The notes below the pieces were generated by a model that saw only the letters and a program-made list of their open reading frames with translations, made no database searches and was not told the origin of the DNA. 64,000 nt of DNA from Marivirga aurantiaca (lineage in GTDB: Bacteria > Bacteroidota > Bacteroidia > Cytophagales > Cyclobacteriaceae): assembly GCF_016679925.1 (NCBI RefSeq), contig NZ_JAEQBW010000008.1:1-64000 (forward strand), in the 5' to 3' direction. Below are positions 8,737 through 17,995 of this stretch, one piece after another. Each line of letters opens with the position of its first letter. Within the stretch, counting starts at the first letter, position 1. Position numbers and translations under genes: made by a program.

Positions 8737-8752
8737 CCCCGACTAATCGGGG
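8737..8752. repeat. Hairpin CCCCGA-CTAA-TCGGGG
   Basis: A perfect 6-bp GC-rich stem with a four-base loop, 28 bases before the TraB/GumN start, so probably in its 5' leader. Its A-T-C-G-G-G-G arm resembles the palindrome at 7404-7421 and suggests a short dispersed palindromic family. Confidence 0.4.
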
Positions 8753-8780
8753 TGACCATTAAAAAACAAAACGTATACAC

Positions 8781-9653
8781 ATGAAAACTCGAATCTCAAG
8801 AATTTTAGCCCTGGCATTTATATGCTTGTTTATTTATCAGCCTGCTTTTTCTCAAGCCCCGGAAGAAAAAGCTTTATTGTGGAAGATTAGTGGCAATGGC
8901 CTGGAAAAGCCTTCCTATCTTTTTGGTACCATTCATATCATTTGTGCCGATAGATATGAGATGTCCGATGCAGTGTTGAAAGCAGTTGAATCAGTTGATA
9001 AAATAGCCCTGGAAGTAGATATGGATGACCCTGCATTGGCTGGAAAGATGCAACAAATTTCAGTGAATCCTGGCATGAAAAATATTCAGGAGGAAATTCC
9101 CAGCGATAAAATGGAACTGGTGGATAGTTATTTGAAGGCTAAATTTGGTCAGGGAATAGCTCAGCTTGGTATACTGAAACCTTTTGTACTAAGTTCAATG
9201 ATTATGGTAAGTAGCATGGATTGTGAAACAAAACAATATGAAGCTGAATTTGTGAAGTTAGCTCAGGAGAATGGAAAAGAAATCATTGGACTAGAATCAA
9301 TAGAATTTCAAGTAAGTTTGTTCGACAGCCTGGACTTGCAAGAACAAATTAAAGCTCTGGTTGAAAGCATAGAAAATCCAAGCGAGAATAATGAGGTTTT
9401 GGAAGAAATGATGCAAGCTTATCTGGCAAAAGACCTGAAAGCAATTCAAATGAATTTCGAAAAAAATGAAGAGTTCGAAGGGTTTCAAGAGAAAATTTTA
9501 TTTGAAAGAAATAGAAATTGGATACCGATCATTAAAGAGACTTCAAAAAGTGGGTCAATATTTTACGCAGTTGGGGCTGGTCATTTAGCTTCTGACCAAG
9601 GTGTAATTGCCTTATTAAGAACTGAAGGATTTAAAGTAGAGGCTGTTGAGTGA
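8781..9653 (+). CDS. TraB/GumN family protein, exported
   Basis: A 290-residue protein with a clear signal peptide (MKTRISRILALAFICLF to the FSQA cleavage region near 25). TraB/GumN hallmarks are present: GTIH at residues 49-52, GLES in the middle (KEIIGLESIEFQ), the RNRNW segment, and GAGHL close to the C-terminus. The conserved GxxH and GxxE residues have led to the proposal that this family contains metal-dependent hydrolases related to Tiki proteases; activity in bacteria is not settled. It is probably periplasmic. It is transcribed divergently from the ECF sigma operon and followed by a strong terminator. Confidence 0.88.
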   Translation: MKTRISRILALAFICLFIYQPAFSQAPEEKALLWKISGNGLEKPSYLFGTIHIICADRYEMSDAVLKAVESVDKIALEVDMDDPALAGKMQQISVNPGMKNIQEEIPSDKMELVDSYLKAKFGQGIAQLGILKPFVLSSMIMVSSMDCETKQYEAEFVKLAQENGKEIIGLESIEFQVSLFDSLDLQEQIKALVESIENPSENNEVLEEMMQAYLAKDLKAIQMNFEKNEEFEGFQEKILFERNRNWIPIIKETSKSGSIFYAVGAGHLASDQGVIALLRTEGFKVEAVE

Positions 9654-9660
9654 TTTTCCA

Positions 9661-9694
9661 GCACTGCCAGCTGAGTTGCTGGCAGTGTACTTTT
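9661..9694 (+). terminator. Rho-independent terminator after the TraB/GumN gene
   Basis: A perfect 10-bp stem CACTGCCAGC/GCTGGCAGTG (9662-9671 and 9678-9687) with a six-base loop, followed by TACTTTTG, starts 8 bases after the stop codon. The remaining 255 bases up to the next gene hold nothing else I can recognise. Confidence 0.85.
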
Positions 9695-9949
9695 GATCCA
9701 TAGCATGAGTCCAATTTCGCAATCCACTGGATAGAACTTTTTCAATATTTATTTTAATAGGTGGCTTAAGAATATTTAGTCAAGTAAATTTCGATGTTCA
9801 TCGAGAATCAAACGAAATTAATAGGGGTCATTCATTTCATTTGCTTAAAAGCTTGTAGTTTAATGGTTTGAAAGTAAAGAAATTTGGAATAGTGGCTTTT
9901 AGAGAGCTGCATTCATTCATTTTAATATCAGATCATTAAATAGATAGTA

Positions 9950-12900
9950 ATGAAACCTTGCCTGTTTTGCTCATTCTTAATGTTTATTTCCCTCAATCTA
10001 AGTGCGCAAAGTTGGGATCCACCCTATCAGAGGGCGGTAGCTTCATATCAAAAAGGTGATGTGCAAAGTGCATTTGCATTTGCTCAGGAAGCTGTTGAAT
10101 TGTTAGAGCAGGATGTGGCACCAGAAACCGGATTTTATATATACCAAATATTGACTACTTCCGCATTGGAGTTAGGAGAATATCAATCAGTTCTTGATTT
10201 CATTGAAAAAGAAAAAAATGCTTCCAAAGCAGCTTTTGGCGAAACAGAAAAGTATTTACAGGCACTTAAAAAAGAAGCGCAGGCACTTCTATATTCCAAT
10301 CAACTTGATCAAGCCGGCCAGGTCTATGTAAATGCTTTGGAAGTATCTGTGAAACTCTCAGGAGAAAAATCTACAGAAACCTTATTGTTAAAGGTTGCCC
10401 ACGCTCAATTACTGAGCTTTCAAAGAAAATGGTCACAAGCCAAAGATAATTATCAGGTAATCCTTGAAGACCTGAAAACCAATCCGGAAACCTCAGAAGA
10501 TTATTTATTTAGCTTATTTGCTGCAGGGCAAGCAGATTTCAGACTTGAAAGTTATGAAAGTGCTATACAGCACCTTTCTGATTTCATTCAAATGGTAGAG
10601 GCCAATAATTTACAGCAAATTGAGGAATATCCACAGGCTAAGGATTTACTGGAACTGTGCAGGCTTGAAACAGGAAAGCTCACTGAAGAATCAGAATTAA
10701 GCACAACAAATTTATCTTCTTTGTTAAAGAATGCCCTCCTGGCACAAGAAGAGGGAAGGGTAAACGATGCTTCTCTTCTTTTTGATAAAGCTGATTTGGC
10801 AATTGCGAACGAGGGGATAGTTTCAAAGTCTGCATTCAGTATCTACTTCAATTATGTAGAACTGCTTTTAATGCAAGGGGAATTGGCCCGGGCTGAAAAT
10901 ATGCTGGATAAAGCATTTAGTATGGCGGAGGAATTATTTGCCCGGTATTCCTACGAAAAATTAAGATTACATCAGTTGAGTGCCAGGCTTACCTATTTGC
11001 AAAAGAATATCAGTTTACTAAAACCCGCCCTTGATTCCATTTTTTCAATTGCCATTCATACAGAAGCTTCAGAATCTTTCAACACTTTAAAATATGCTTT
11101 TAAGATGTATGAAGAGCTGGGAATGCTGCCTACTGCATGGGGAAAAGTCGAGATGCTTTTTACAAATGCAAACTATTCTCAAGGTCTGAATGAAGCACAG
11201 CAATCCGAATTTTTGCAATTATTTGTGGGAGTAGCTACTCTTAACAATAAATCAAGTCATGCGCTTCAAATACTTGAAGATGGAGAGTTTAGCTTTTTGA
11301 AATCCAATAACCAATGGGATATAAGCATTGCCAGGCTATTATTTAATAATGGAAAGTATGACGTCACAGAACAGGTTTTACTTGAAGGGCTTCCCAAGGT
11401 AAAAGGAAATCCAGGAATTGAACCTTTGTATTATGAACTATTGGCTATCAATTACCAGAAGAAAGCAGCTTACGCCAAGGCAGAAGAGTATTTTAAAATT
11501 TCAATTGAAGCTTATGATAAGTTGACAGGAAATAGTAGGGACAAGCAAATGGCTAGAAATTCCCTGGCCATGTTTTTTATGGATTTGGGAAACTATGAGA
11601 AAGCAGAAGGAATATTCAATGAACTTATCAAAGAATCCACAGAGGCAACCATATTGCAGAACTTAGCTGCCTTATATCAAATAACAGGAAGAACTGAGGG
11701 ATCTATTTCTTTACTTGAAAAAGCACTTTATGCTGATTCTGTTCAATATGGTATTGATCATCCCAATTTCGCACTCACCTTACAGAATTTGGCCTCTGCC
11801 TATAAAACTGTTGATCAAATTGACAAGGCAAAGCATCTGTTCGAACGCTCGTTATCTATTGATGCCTTTAACAATGATAACACCTCGGTCAGCCATGCCA
11901 ACAAACTAACTAACTATGCAATGGCTCTGCAGGAACTGGGGCAGTTAGTCAGGGCCGAAGAACATTTGTTACAGGCATTAAAAATAAGGAAAGAAAAACT
12001 AGGGAACACTCATCCGGATTATGCTTTCAATTTATATGGATTGGCTGTATTATATCAAAGGCAAGAAAAAATGGCCAGAGCAAATGACTTTTTTAGCGAA
12101 GCCATTCCTATTTATTTAAAACAGATAAATGATGTTTTCCCAATATTAAGCGAAAGGGAAAAAGCGGCATTTTACAATAAGATCACAGAAGTAGTTAATT
12201 CTTATCAGGATTTCGCCATCAATTATTACAAATATGATCCTCAAATTGCGGTTGATTTATTTGAGTTCCGAATAGCTACCAAGGCCATTTTGTTAAATGC
12301 ATCTACTGCAGTGCGTCAAAGGATTCTGAATAGTGGTGATCAACACCTGATGGGACAGTTTACAGAATGGCTGAACTTAAAAGAAGATCTGGCGCAGTTG
12401 TACAGTGCAAGCAAAAATGTTCAGGAAGATAATGCAGGAGAATTGGCAAGGATGGAGCACCGGGCGAATGAAATCGAAAAATCCCTGTCAAAGAACTCCC
12501 TGGGATTTGCGAATAGTTTTAGTAGTAATGAAATAAGTTTAGCAACTATTTCCAGTCAGCTATTGCCATCGGAAGCTTTGCTGGAAATGATTAGAATCAA
12601 GTTGAATATTAAAAATGATTCCGTTGTTTATGCGGCTTTGCTTCTTAAAGGGGGAAGTGAAAAACCTCAGATGGTCATACTGGCAAACGGAAAGGAATTA
12701 GAGAGCAAAGGCTTCAAGAGGTATATCAACTCAATTAAATACAAATTTAAAGATGACGAAAGCTATGAACAGTACTGGCAGACAATTAATGAAAACTTAG
12801 CAGGAATCAATACTATTTATTTGTCTCCCGATGGGGTTTATAACAAAATAAGTGTAGCTACACTTTTCAATAACTCTACCAACCAGTATCTGTTGGAGCA

Positions 12901-13717
12901 ATACGATATACGACTTTTAACCAATCCTAAATCCCTGCTGAAGCCCAAAAGGCCGGCTAATCAAATAAATTTAACAGCAGCATTGTTGGGGAATCCTGAC
13001 TTTAAAGTAGGTGACGAAGAAAAATTAGACTTAAAACAGATGTCGCAAAAAGTGGCCAATCAACGATCAGTTGAACTATTAAGAAATGGGATTGATGAAT
13101 TGCCCGGGACAAAAGTTGAAATCGCCCAAATAAATGATTTACTGCTTGCTAAAAGTTGGAAAAATAATTTGTTAATGGATGCCTCAGCTACTGAGGGAGC
13201 CATAAAAGCACTTCAATCTCCCAACTTATTGCATTTTGCAACCCATGGGTATTTTATTGAAAATGATGGAAGCACAGATGAAGGGGATGTAAATCAAAAT
13301 CCCTTGCTACGATCCGGATTGCTTTTAAGCGGAGCCGAAAAATATTTAAAAGATAAAATCAGAAACCAACCCATTACCGCGGAAGACGGAATGCTTACTG
13401 CCTATGAGGCAATGAACCTCAATTTAAGCAATACTAATTTAGTTGTGCTTTCAGCTTGTGAAACAGGGGTAGGGGAACTTAAAAATGGTGAAGGTGTATA
13501 TGGTTTGCAAAGGTCTTTTTTAGTGGCAGGGGCGGATAACCTTGTAATGAGTCTTTGGAAAGTGGATGATCAGGCTACTCAGCAACTAATGGTGAATTTT
13601 TACAGCCATTGGTTAAATGGAGAAGACTACTCCAAAGCCTTACGTGCTTCACAACTGAAAATGCAAAAAGAGTACCCTGAACCCTATTATTGGGGGGCTT
13701 TTGTCTTGACAAAATAA
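9950..13717 (+). CDS. Secreted TPR-CHAT protein (caspase-like peptidase)
   Basis: A 1255-residue protein with a signal peptide (MKPCLFCSFLMFISLNLSAQS), a long helical TPR region (about 25-820, with clear repeats such as YAKAEEYFKISIEAYDKL and YEKAEGIFNELI) and a C-terminal CHAT domain (about 870-1254). The caspase-type dyad is intact: His1099 in HFATHGYF and Cys1170 in LSACETGVGE. CHAT domains are caspase-family cysteine peptidases and TPRs bind partners, so an exported protease regulated through its TPRs is likely. The natural substrate is unknown. A PD40/OmpA gene follows 92 bases downstream on the same strand, and a paralogue lies at 28678-31746. Confidence 0.9.
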   Translation: MKPCLFCSFLMFISLNLSAQSWDPPYQRAVASYQKGDVQSAFAFAQEAVELLEQDVAPETGFYIYQILTTSALELGEYQSVLDFIEKEKNASKAAFGETEKYLQALKKEAQALLYSNQLDQAGQVYVNALEVSVKLSGEKSTETLLLKVAHAQLLSFQRKWSQAKDNYQVILEDLKTNPETSEDYLFSLFAAGQADFRLESYESAIQHLSDFIQMVEANNLQQIEEYPQAKDLLELCRLETGKLTEESELSTTNLSSLLKNALLAQEEGRVNDASLLFDKADLAIANEGIVSKSAFSIYFNYVELLLMQGELARAENMLDKAFSMAEELFARYSYEKLRLHQLSARLTYLQKNISLLKPALDSIFSIAIHTEASESFNTLKYAFKMYEELGMLPTAWGKVEMLFTNANYSQGLNEAQQSEFLQLFVGVATLNNKSSHALQILEDGEFSFLKSNNQWDISIARLLFNNGKYDVTEQVLLEGLPKVKGNPGIEPLYYELLAINYQKKAAYAKAEEYFKISIEAYDKLTGNSRDKQMARNSLAMFFMDLGNYEKAEGIFNELIKESTEATILQNLAALYQITGRTEGSISLLEKALYADSVQYGIDHPNFALTLQNLASAYKTVDQIDKAKHLFERSLSIDAFNNDNTSVSHANKLTNYAMALQELGQLVRAEEHLLQALKIRKEKLGNTHPDYAFNLYGLAVLYQRQEKMARANDFFSEAIPIYLKQINDVFPILSEREKAAFYNKITEVVNSYQDFAINYYKYDPQIAVDLFEFRIATKAILLNASTAVRQRILNSGDQHLMGQFTEWLNLKEDLAQLYSASKNVQEDNAGELARMEHRANEIEKSLSKNSLGFANSFSSNEISLATISSQLLPSEALLEMIRIKLNIKNDSVVYAALLLKGGSEKPQMVILANGKELESKGFKRYINSIKYKFKDDESYEQYWQTINENLAGINTIYLSPDGVYNKISVATLFNNSTNQYLLEQYDIRLLTNPKSLLKPKRPANQINLTAALLGNPDFKVGDEEKLDLKQMSQKVANQRSVELLRNGIDELPGTKVEIAQINDLLLAKSWKNNLLMDASATEGAIKALQSPNLLHFATHGYFIENDGSTDEGDVNQNPLLRSGLLLSGAEKYLKDKIRNQPITAEDGMLTAYEAMNLNLSNTNLVVLSACETGVGELKNGEGVYGLQRSFLVAGADNLVMSLWKVDDQATQQLMVNFYSHWLNGEDYSKALRASQLKMQKEYPEPYYWGAFVLTK

Positions 13718-13809
13718 TATACAAATGGAACTGAGTATAACGTAATCGACACGCAGGAGATGGTAATAAATACTGGGTTCTATCAACCAATAAAAAACAA
13801 ATTAAACAG

Positions 13810-15828
13810 ATGAAATCAATCTATCTATTATTGAGTTTTTGCTTCATTTATTCAGCCTATGGACAGGAAAATAGCCAAAGAAAAGTAGTTGAAGGGATAA
13901 GCTCCAACAAATACACTGAATTTGCACCTAGCCTTTCTGCTGAGGGAAAAACAATTATTTACCAATCCGACATTGGGACAGGTTGGGAGTTATATGAATC
14001 AAAACTTCTTAGCGATGGTAGTTGGTCTGAACCTATTCCTTTAAAGGAAATAAATGAGAAGTGTAATTTTTTGGCAGGCCCTTCTTTAAGTTATGATGGA
14101 AACACCTTGTACTACACTGCTTTTATAGAAGGAGTATCGGAAACTGAAGATATATATTATTCAACAAGAGTTGGAGAATCTCAGTGGAGCGAACCCATTA
14201 ACATTGGTGAGCCTATTAATACGGCAGAAGATTATGAAGGCTTTCCATCAGTTTCTTCAGATGGGAACTCTCTATATTTTATCAAAGTAAATTACGATAA
14301 TGCGTACAATAAAAAGAGTAAAGAAAATTGTTTTAAAATATATGTTTCGCACAAAGCTGCTGATGGCACATGGGGCGAGCCGGAAGCTTTGCCTGAAACT
14401 ATAAATTCAGGATGTGAGCGGGATCCCCGGATAATGGCCGATAACCATACCCTGATTTTCTCATCAATTAAGCCCGGAGGCAAGGGGAAATATGATATGT
14501 ACCAGAGTCGGTTGCAGAATGATGGAAGCTGGAGTGAGCCTATTGCTTTAGATTATGTGAATTCAGAAGAAAGTGATCAGAGTCCTGGTATATCAGCTTC
14601 TGGTGACCTAATTTATTTTTATAGCAATGATGATATTTATGTTACTGAAATTCCTGCCGATTTCAGACAAATGATCAACATTACAGTTCAGGGGAAAGTA
14701 TTGGTTACGGAGGATGGTAAACCTTTAAGAGCAGATGTTAAAGTATTCAATTTGGAGAGCGGAGAGTTGCTTGCCACTCAAAAAAGTAGCGAGGCTGATG
14801 GAAGATACAGTCTGGTTTTACAAGGCGGGATGAACTATGAAGTGGAATTTTCTCATCCTCAATATTTTCCCACCAAGGTAGTGCATGAATTAAAAAACGT
14901 TGAATCTTATAATGAGATTAAATCAGATATAAACCTGGCCTCTTCCTACAATATGAAATTTGTAGTGAAGGACAAGGACCTGGACAAGGTACTACCTTCT
15001 TTTTTTACATTATCAAATGGAAAGAGCAAGCTGTTATTTCAGGATTCTCTTCTAGCTTATAATCAACCTTTGAATTTAGACTTGTTTTCTGATGTAACTT
15101 ATAAGTTGGTTGTGAAAGTACCGGAATACCCGGAATGGGAGGGGAGCATCCTTTTCGATCCCGAAACCTTTAATAAAGAGAATGATTTTGTGGTGGAAGT
15201 ACCATTTGAGAAAGTGAAGGTAAAAGCAAATGTTACTGACATAGTAAGTAATCAAAAGATGCGGCTAAAAGTTTATTTCAAGAATCAGGATGAAGATGAA
15301 GTGGTCATTTCAGAAGATGATGAAGAAGTTTATTTAAGAAAAGGGAATCGTTATGAGGTGCTTACAAGTAGTGATAAAGGATATGTATTTTCTTCCTCAA
15401 GCATGGTAGCCGGAGAGGGGGAAATGGATGCTATGGGTAACTATGTAATCAATATGGAAGTAATGCGCATTGAAAAAGGTATGAATTTAAGCCTGAACAA
15501 TATCGTTTTCGATTTGAATTCTGCTGAACTGGATTCAGTATCTTACTTTGGATTAGACGGGGTGATTGAATTGCTTAATAAAAATGGAAAGATTAAGATA
15601 GAAATTTCAGCCCATACGGATGATATAGGAGATGAAGATTATAACCTAAAGCTATCAGAGGAAAGGGCAGAATCAGTTGTAAAATATTTAATTGATAAGG
15701 GAATTAGTGTGAATAGAATAACCCCTAAAGGATATGGGGAGTCAGTGCCTAAAGTTCCAAATGATTCAGATATCAACAGAGCTATTAATAGAAGAGTAGA
15801 ATTGATAGTAACCGGAACCGGGGAATAA
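13810..15828 (+). CDS. PD40 beta-propeller / OmpA-domain outer-membrane protein (PorE-like layout)
   Basis: A 672-residue exported protein. It has a signal peptide to about residue 19 (SAYGQ), PD40/WD40-like repeats at about 30-290 (repeating blocks such as APSLSAEGKTIIYQSD and GPSLSYDGNTLYYTA), a carboxypeptidase-regulatory-like domain at about 295-375, a linker, and an OmpA-family peptidoglycan-binding domain at about 555-670 (SAHTDDIGDEDYNLKLSEERA, NRRVEL). PorE of the T9SS has TPR, PD40, regulatory and OmpA domains; this protein has the last three but no TPR and no lipobox. Its TPR-CHAT neighbour suggests a shared envelope function, which is inference. Confidence 0.85.
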   Translation: MKSIYLLLSFCFIYSAYGQENSQRKVVEGISSNKYTEFAPSLSAEGKTIIYQSDIGTGWELYESKLLSDGSWSEPIPLKEINEKCNFLAGPSLSYDGNTLYYTAFIEGVSETEDIYYSTRVGESQWSEPINIGEPINTAEDYEGFPSVSSDGNSLYFIKVNYDNAYNKKSKENCFKIYVSHKAADGTWGEPEALPETINSGCERDPRIMADNHTLIFSSIKPGGKGKYDMYQSRLQNDGSWSEPIALDYVNSEESDQSPGISASGDLIYFYSNDDIYVTEIPADFRQMINITVQGKVLVTEDGKPLRADVKVFNLESGELLATQKSSEADGRYSLVLQGGMNYEVEFSHPQYFPTKVVHELKNVESYNEIKSDINLASSYNMKFVVKDKDLDKVLPSFFTLSNGKSKLLFQDSLLAYNQPLNLDLFSDVTYKLVVKVPEYPEWEGSILFDPETFNKENDFVVEVPFEKVKVKANVTDIVSNQKMRLKVYFKNQDEDEVVISEDDEEVYLRKGNRYEVLTSSDKGYVFSSSSMVAGEGEMDAMGNYVINMEVMRIEKGMNLSLNNIVFDLNSAELDSVSYFGLDGVIELLNKNGKIKIEISAHTDDIGDEDYNLKLSEERAESVVKYLIDKGISVNRITPKGYGESVPKVPNDSDINRAINRRVELIVTGTGE

Positions 15829-15981
15829 TTTTGAAGATAATAAAGTACTTCTAATATTAAGATGTTACCAAAAAAGTCAAACAAATTAAGTTTGACGAAA
15901 TAAATAAAGGGCTTGTATTTCCTTCAGATGGGGACTGATGCCGGATTAATCAGGATCGTTAAAAAATAAAGAGAATTCATT

Positions 15982-16026
15982 ACCCTCACAAGCAGTTCAG
16001 TTATAACCTGAACTACTTGTGAGGGT
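15982..16026. terminator. Bidirectional terminator between convergent genes
   Basis: Arms 15982-16000 and 16008-16026 form a 19-bp stem with a single mismatch around the loop TTATAAC. It sits between the convergent PD40/OmpA and map genes, as expected for a terminator used from both sides, although long T-runs are lacking. Confidence 0.75.
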
Positions 16027-16049
16027 CATAAGCTATTAACCATTATGAA

Positions 16050-16838
16050 TCAGATTAAAGCTCCTTTTTTAGTCAATGCTTCTTCTACATAATCAAAGGT
16101 GGAAAGGATATCAGGCTTTCCATCTACAATGGCTACATCGTGTTCAAAATGAGCTGAATATCTTCCGTCAGAGGTGACAATTGACCATCCATCAGCCAGT
16201 TGACGTATATTTCTACTGCCCAGGTTAATCATTGGCTCAATGGCCAGTACCATTCCCTCTTTAAGCTTCACTCCCCGACCTCTCTTTCCATAGTTAGGTA
16301 CTTCCGGAGACTCATGCATTTCTCTTCCTAATCCATGGCCTACAAGTTCTCTTACTACTCCATAACCGTTTTTTTCTGCATGTTGCTGTATAGCGAATCC
16401 TATATCGCCAGTTCTGTTACCTGCTTTACATTCTTCTATCCCCAAATAAAGGGATTCTTTGGTTATTTTTAAGAGTTTTTCTATTTCCGGGCTCACTTCT
16501 CCAACAGCAAAAGTATAGGCGTGGTCTCCATAAAATCCGTTCATTATTACTCCACAATCAATAGAGATAATGTCTCCTTCCTTTAAAGGAACTTTGGAAG
16601 GGAATCCATGTACAACTTGCTCATTAGGGCTCATACACAAAGTGTTGGGGAAATCATATAATCCAAGAAATCCGGGCACACCACCATGGTCACGGATAAA
16701 TTCCTCTGCTTTTTTGTCCAGTTCTAAAGAAGAAATGCCAGGTTCCAAAAGTTCAGCCATAAGGCCAAGGGTTTTTGAAACTAAAAGGGCACTTTTCCTC
16801 ATTAACTCTATTTCTTCTTTCGTCTTTAAATGGATCAT
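16050..16838 (-). CDS. map: Methionine aminopeptidase, type I
   Basis: A 262-residue type I enzyme that removes the initiator methionine from new proteins in the cytoplasm. All expected residues are visible: substrate His78 (VVHGFP), metal ligands Asp94 (SIDCGV), Asp105 (YGDHAYTF), His168 (GHGLGREMHE), Glu201 (IEPM) and Glu232 (FEHDVA). There is no N-terminal extension. Its ATG lies inside the end of the HAD-phosphatase gene (4-base overlap), and it is the last gene of a four-gene minus-strand operon rather than being in the usual ribosomal-protein context. Confidence 0.96.
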   Translation of the reverse strand: MIHLKTKEEIELMRKSALLVSKTLGLMAELLEPGISSLELDKKAEEFIRDHGGVPGFLGLYDFPNTLCMSPNEQVVHGFPSKVPLKEGDIISIDCGVIMNGFYGDHAYTFAVGEVSPEIEKLLKITKESLYLGIEECKAGNRTGDIGFAIQQHAEKNGYGVVRELVGHGLGREMHESPEVPNYGKRGRGVKLKEGMVLAIEPMINLGSRNIRQLADGWSIVTSDGRYSAHFEHDVAIVDGKPDILSTFDYVEEALTKKGALI

Positions 16839-17236
16839 CTGAATAAATCTTTAATTTTCTCCCAAAAACTCCTTTTGGGGAGCTTATATTCAACTGGATT
16901 ATTACCTAAAAGTTCCCATACTTTGCTCCATCCTACAAAACCACCAATGTTTCTGTCGTCTATAAAAATGTCAACATTTAACTTCCTGCTTTGCTCAGGT
17001 TCAAGTACTTCTTCAGGGAAATTTTTATTGACAGCATAAAATTCTATGCCATAGCTTTCACAAAAATCAATTGCTTTTTTTAAGGATTCCCCTTCTCGTA
17101 CGGTCCAAAGAATTAACTGGTGCCTCTCTTTTTGTAATTGTAAAAGTGTTTCTATAGCAAAAAGATTAGGTTTGCCAATGCCCGGATACTTATCTTCTAC
17201 TATAGTACCATCAAAATCAACTGCAATTTTTAGCAT
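16835..17236 (-). CDS. HAD-superfamily hydrolase, small (BT0820-like)
   Basis: A 133-residue capless HAD protein. Motif I is at the N-terminus (AVDFDGTIVE, Asp7 nucleophile and Asp9 acid/base), motif II is in LILWTVREG, and the Asp pair of motif IV is in VDIFIDDRNIGG. Short HAD proteins of this type in Bacteroidota are annotated as predicted phosphatases with no known substrate. It overlaps map by four bases and follows the upstream orphan by two bases. The tight coupling to map is notable, but no functional link is known to me. Confidence 0.85.
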   Translation of the reverse strand: MLKIAVDFDGTIVEDKYPGIGKPNLFAIETLLQLQKERHQLILWTVREGESLKKAIDFCESYGIEFYAVNKNFPEEVLEPEQSRKLNVDIFIDDRNIGGFVGWSKVWELLGNNPVEYKLPKRSFWEKIKDLFR

Positions 17237-17238
17237 TT

Positions 17239-17559
17239 TTAATTCCCCTTATATTTTGCCCTGTACTTCGCTTTGATCAGCAAACGATCGTAAATTAATT
17301 CTGCCAATGATTCTGAAATATTTCCACTGCTTTCAGGACTCAAAGTTAAGGCAAATTCTTTTTCTGACACATCAATTCTGTACATAATCCGCACAAGCTT
17401 TTGAAAATCCGCATCCAATAAGTGGGAAATATAGGGAGATATTTTTTGAATGAATAGTGTTTTATTATTACATGCTTCAGAAATATTGACTTCCGGCAAT
17501 AATCTTTCTGATAATAACTGAAGTTCATTGGAATAGCTCATGACAGCTGATTTTGTCAC
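17239..17559 (-). CDS. Conserved hypothetical protein, 106 aa
   Basis: I do not recognise a characterised family. It is soluble, mostly helical and without signal peptide or cysteine clusters. The segment ISHLLDADFQKLVRIMYRIDVSEKEF and the basic C-terminus (LLIKAKYRAKYKGN) look like a real folded protein. An alternative start at the internal ATG 17541 gives MSYSNELQLLSERLLPEV, which may be the true N-terminus. It lies 2 bases before the HAD gene and 25 bases after the small upstream gene in the map operon. Confidence 0.7.
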   Translation of the reverse strand: MTKSAVMSYSNELQLLSERLLPEVNISEACNNKTLFIQKISPYISHLLDADFQKLVRIMYRIDVSEKEFALTLSPESSGNISESLAELIYDRLLIKAKYRAKYKGN

Positions 17560-17584
17560 AAAGCTATAAATTTACTCCACCTTA

Positions 17585-17812
17585 TTAAAGGCTAACGTCT
17601 AGTAATGTATTGTTTTGTTCAAACTGAAAATCGAACCAATAGGTGTAATCCTGGTAATCTACACAGCCTTCCAATGTAATATTGTTGATCTGCAATTGCA
17701 TCAAACAATTATCAGGTATCCAGGTTTGGAAATCCAATTGTTGCTCAAAAGGCAGGGAGGAAATTTGAATGAAATTAATTCCCTTGTGGAAGTTAGGGCT
17801 AGCTTTTAACAT
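17585..17812 (-). CDS. Small hypothetical protein, 75 aa
   Basis: A short protein of unknown function, first in the map operon. It is rich in aromatic and polar residues, with CVDYQDYTYWFDFQFEQ near the C-terminus, and has no signal peptide or membrane segment. Support comes from a strong TAnnTTTG element in the right place upstream, the tight spacing to the next gene, and its plausible protein composition compared with the antisense frame. No known domain is visible. Confidence 0.6.
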   Translation of the reverse strand: MLKASPNFHKGINFIQISSLPFEQQLDFQTWIPDNCLMQLQINNITLEGCVDYQDYTYWFDFQFEQNNTLLDVSL

Positions 17813-17831
17813 ATTTAAGTAATTTACGAAA

Positions 17832-17839
17832 CAAAAGTA
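17832..17839 (-). promoter_or_regulatory. Candidate -7 element of the map operon promoter
   Basis: On the minus strand this reads TACTTTTG, matching TAnnTTTG, and lies 20 bases upstream of the first ATG at 17812. A TTTG (plus-strand CAAA at 17854-17857) lies 14 bp further upstream, which is shorter than usual, so the -33 element is unsure. Confidence 0.5.
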
Positions 17840-17995
17840 CAGTCTTTAAACGTCAAACATGTTAATTCTGTGTTAATCAATTATAAAATTTAAATATCCC
17901 CACTAAATAACAGGATATTTATGGCTATTTTTCGATTAAAATGGGAGTTTTTAGCTTAAAAATGCCTTATTTCGTATTTATATTTTTTAAAAACT

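Noticed and set aside
9654-9949. Possible RNA gene in the longest intergenic region
   Set aside because: Apart from the terminator, I saw no cloverleaf, conserved loop or other RNA fold.
13810-15828. Naming the PD40/OmpA protein PorE
   Set aside because: It lacks the TPR domain and the lipobox of PorE, and other genes in this genome may fit better, so only a likeness is stated.
15935-15953. Possible third palindrome CTGAT...ATCAG
   Set aside because: The arms are only five bases and the spacer is not symmetric, so it is no better than chance.
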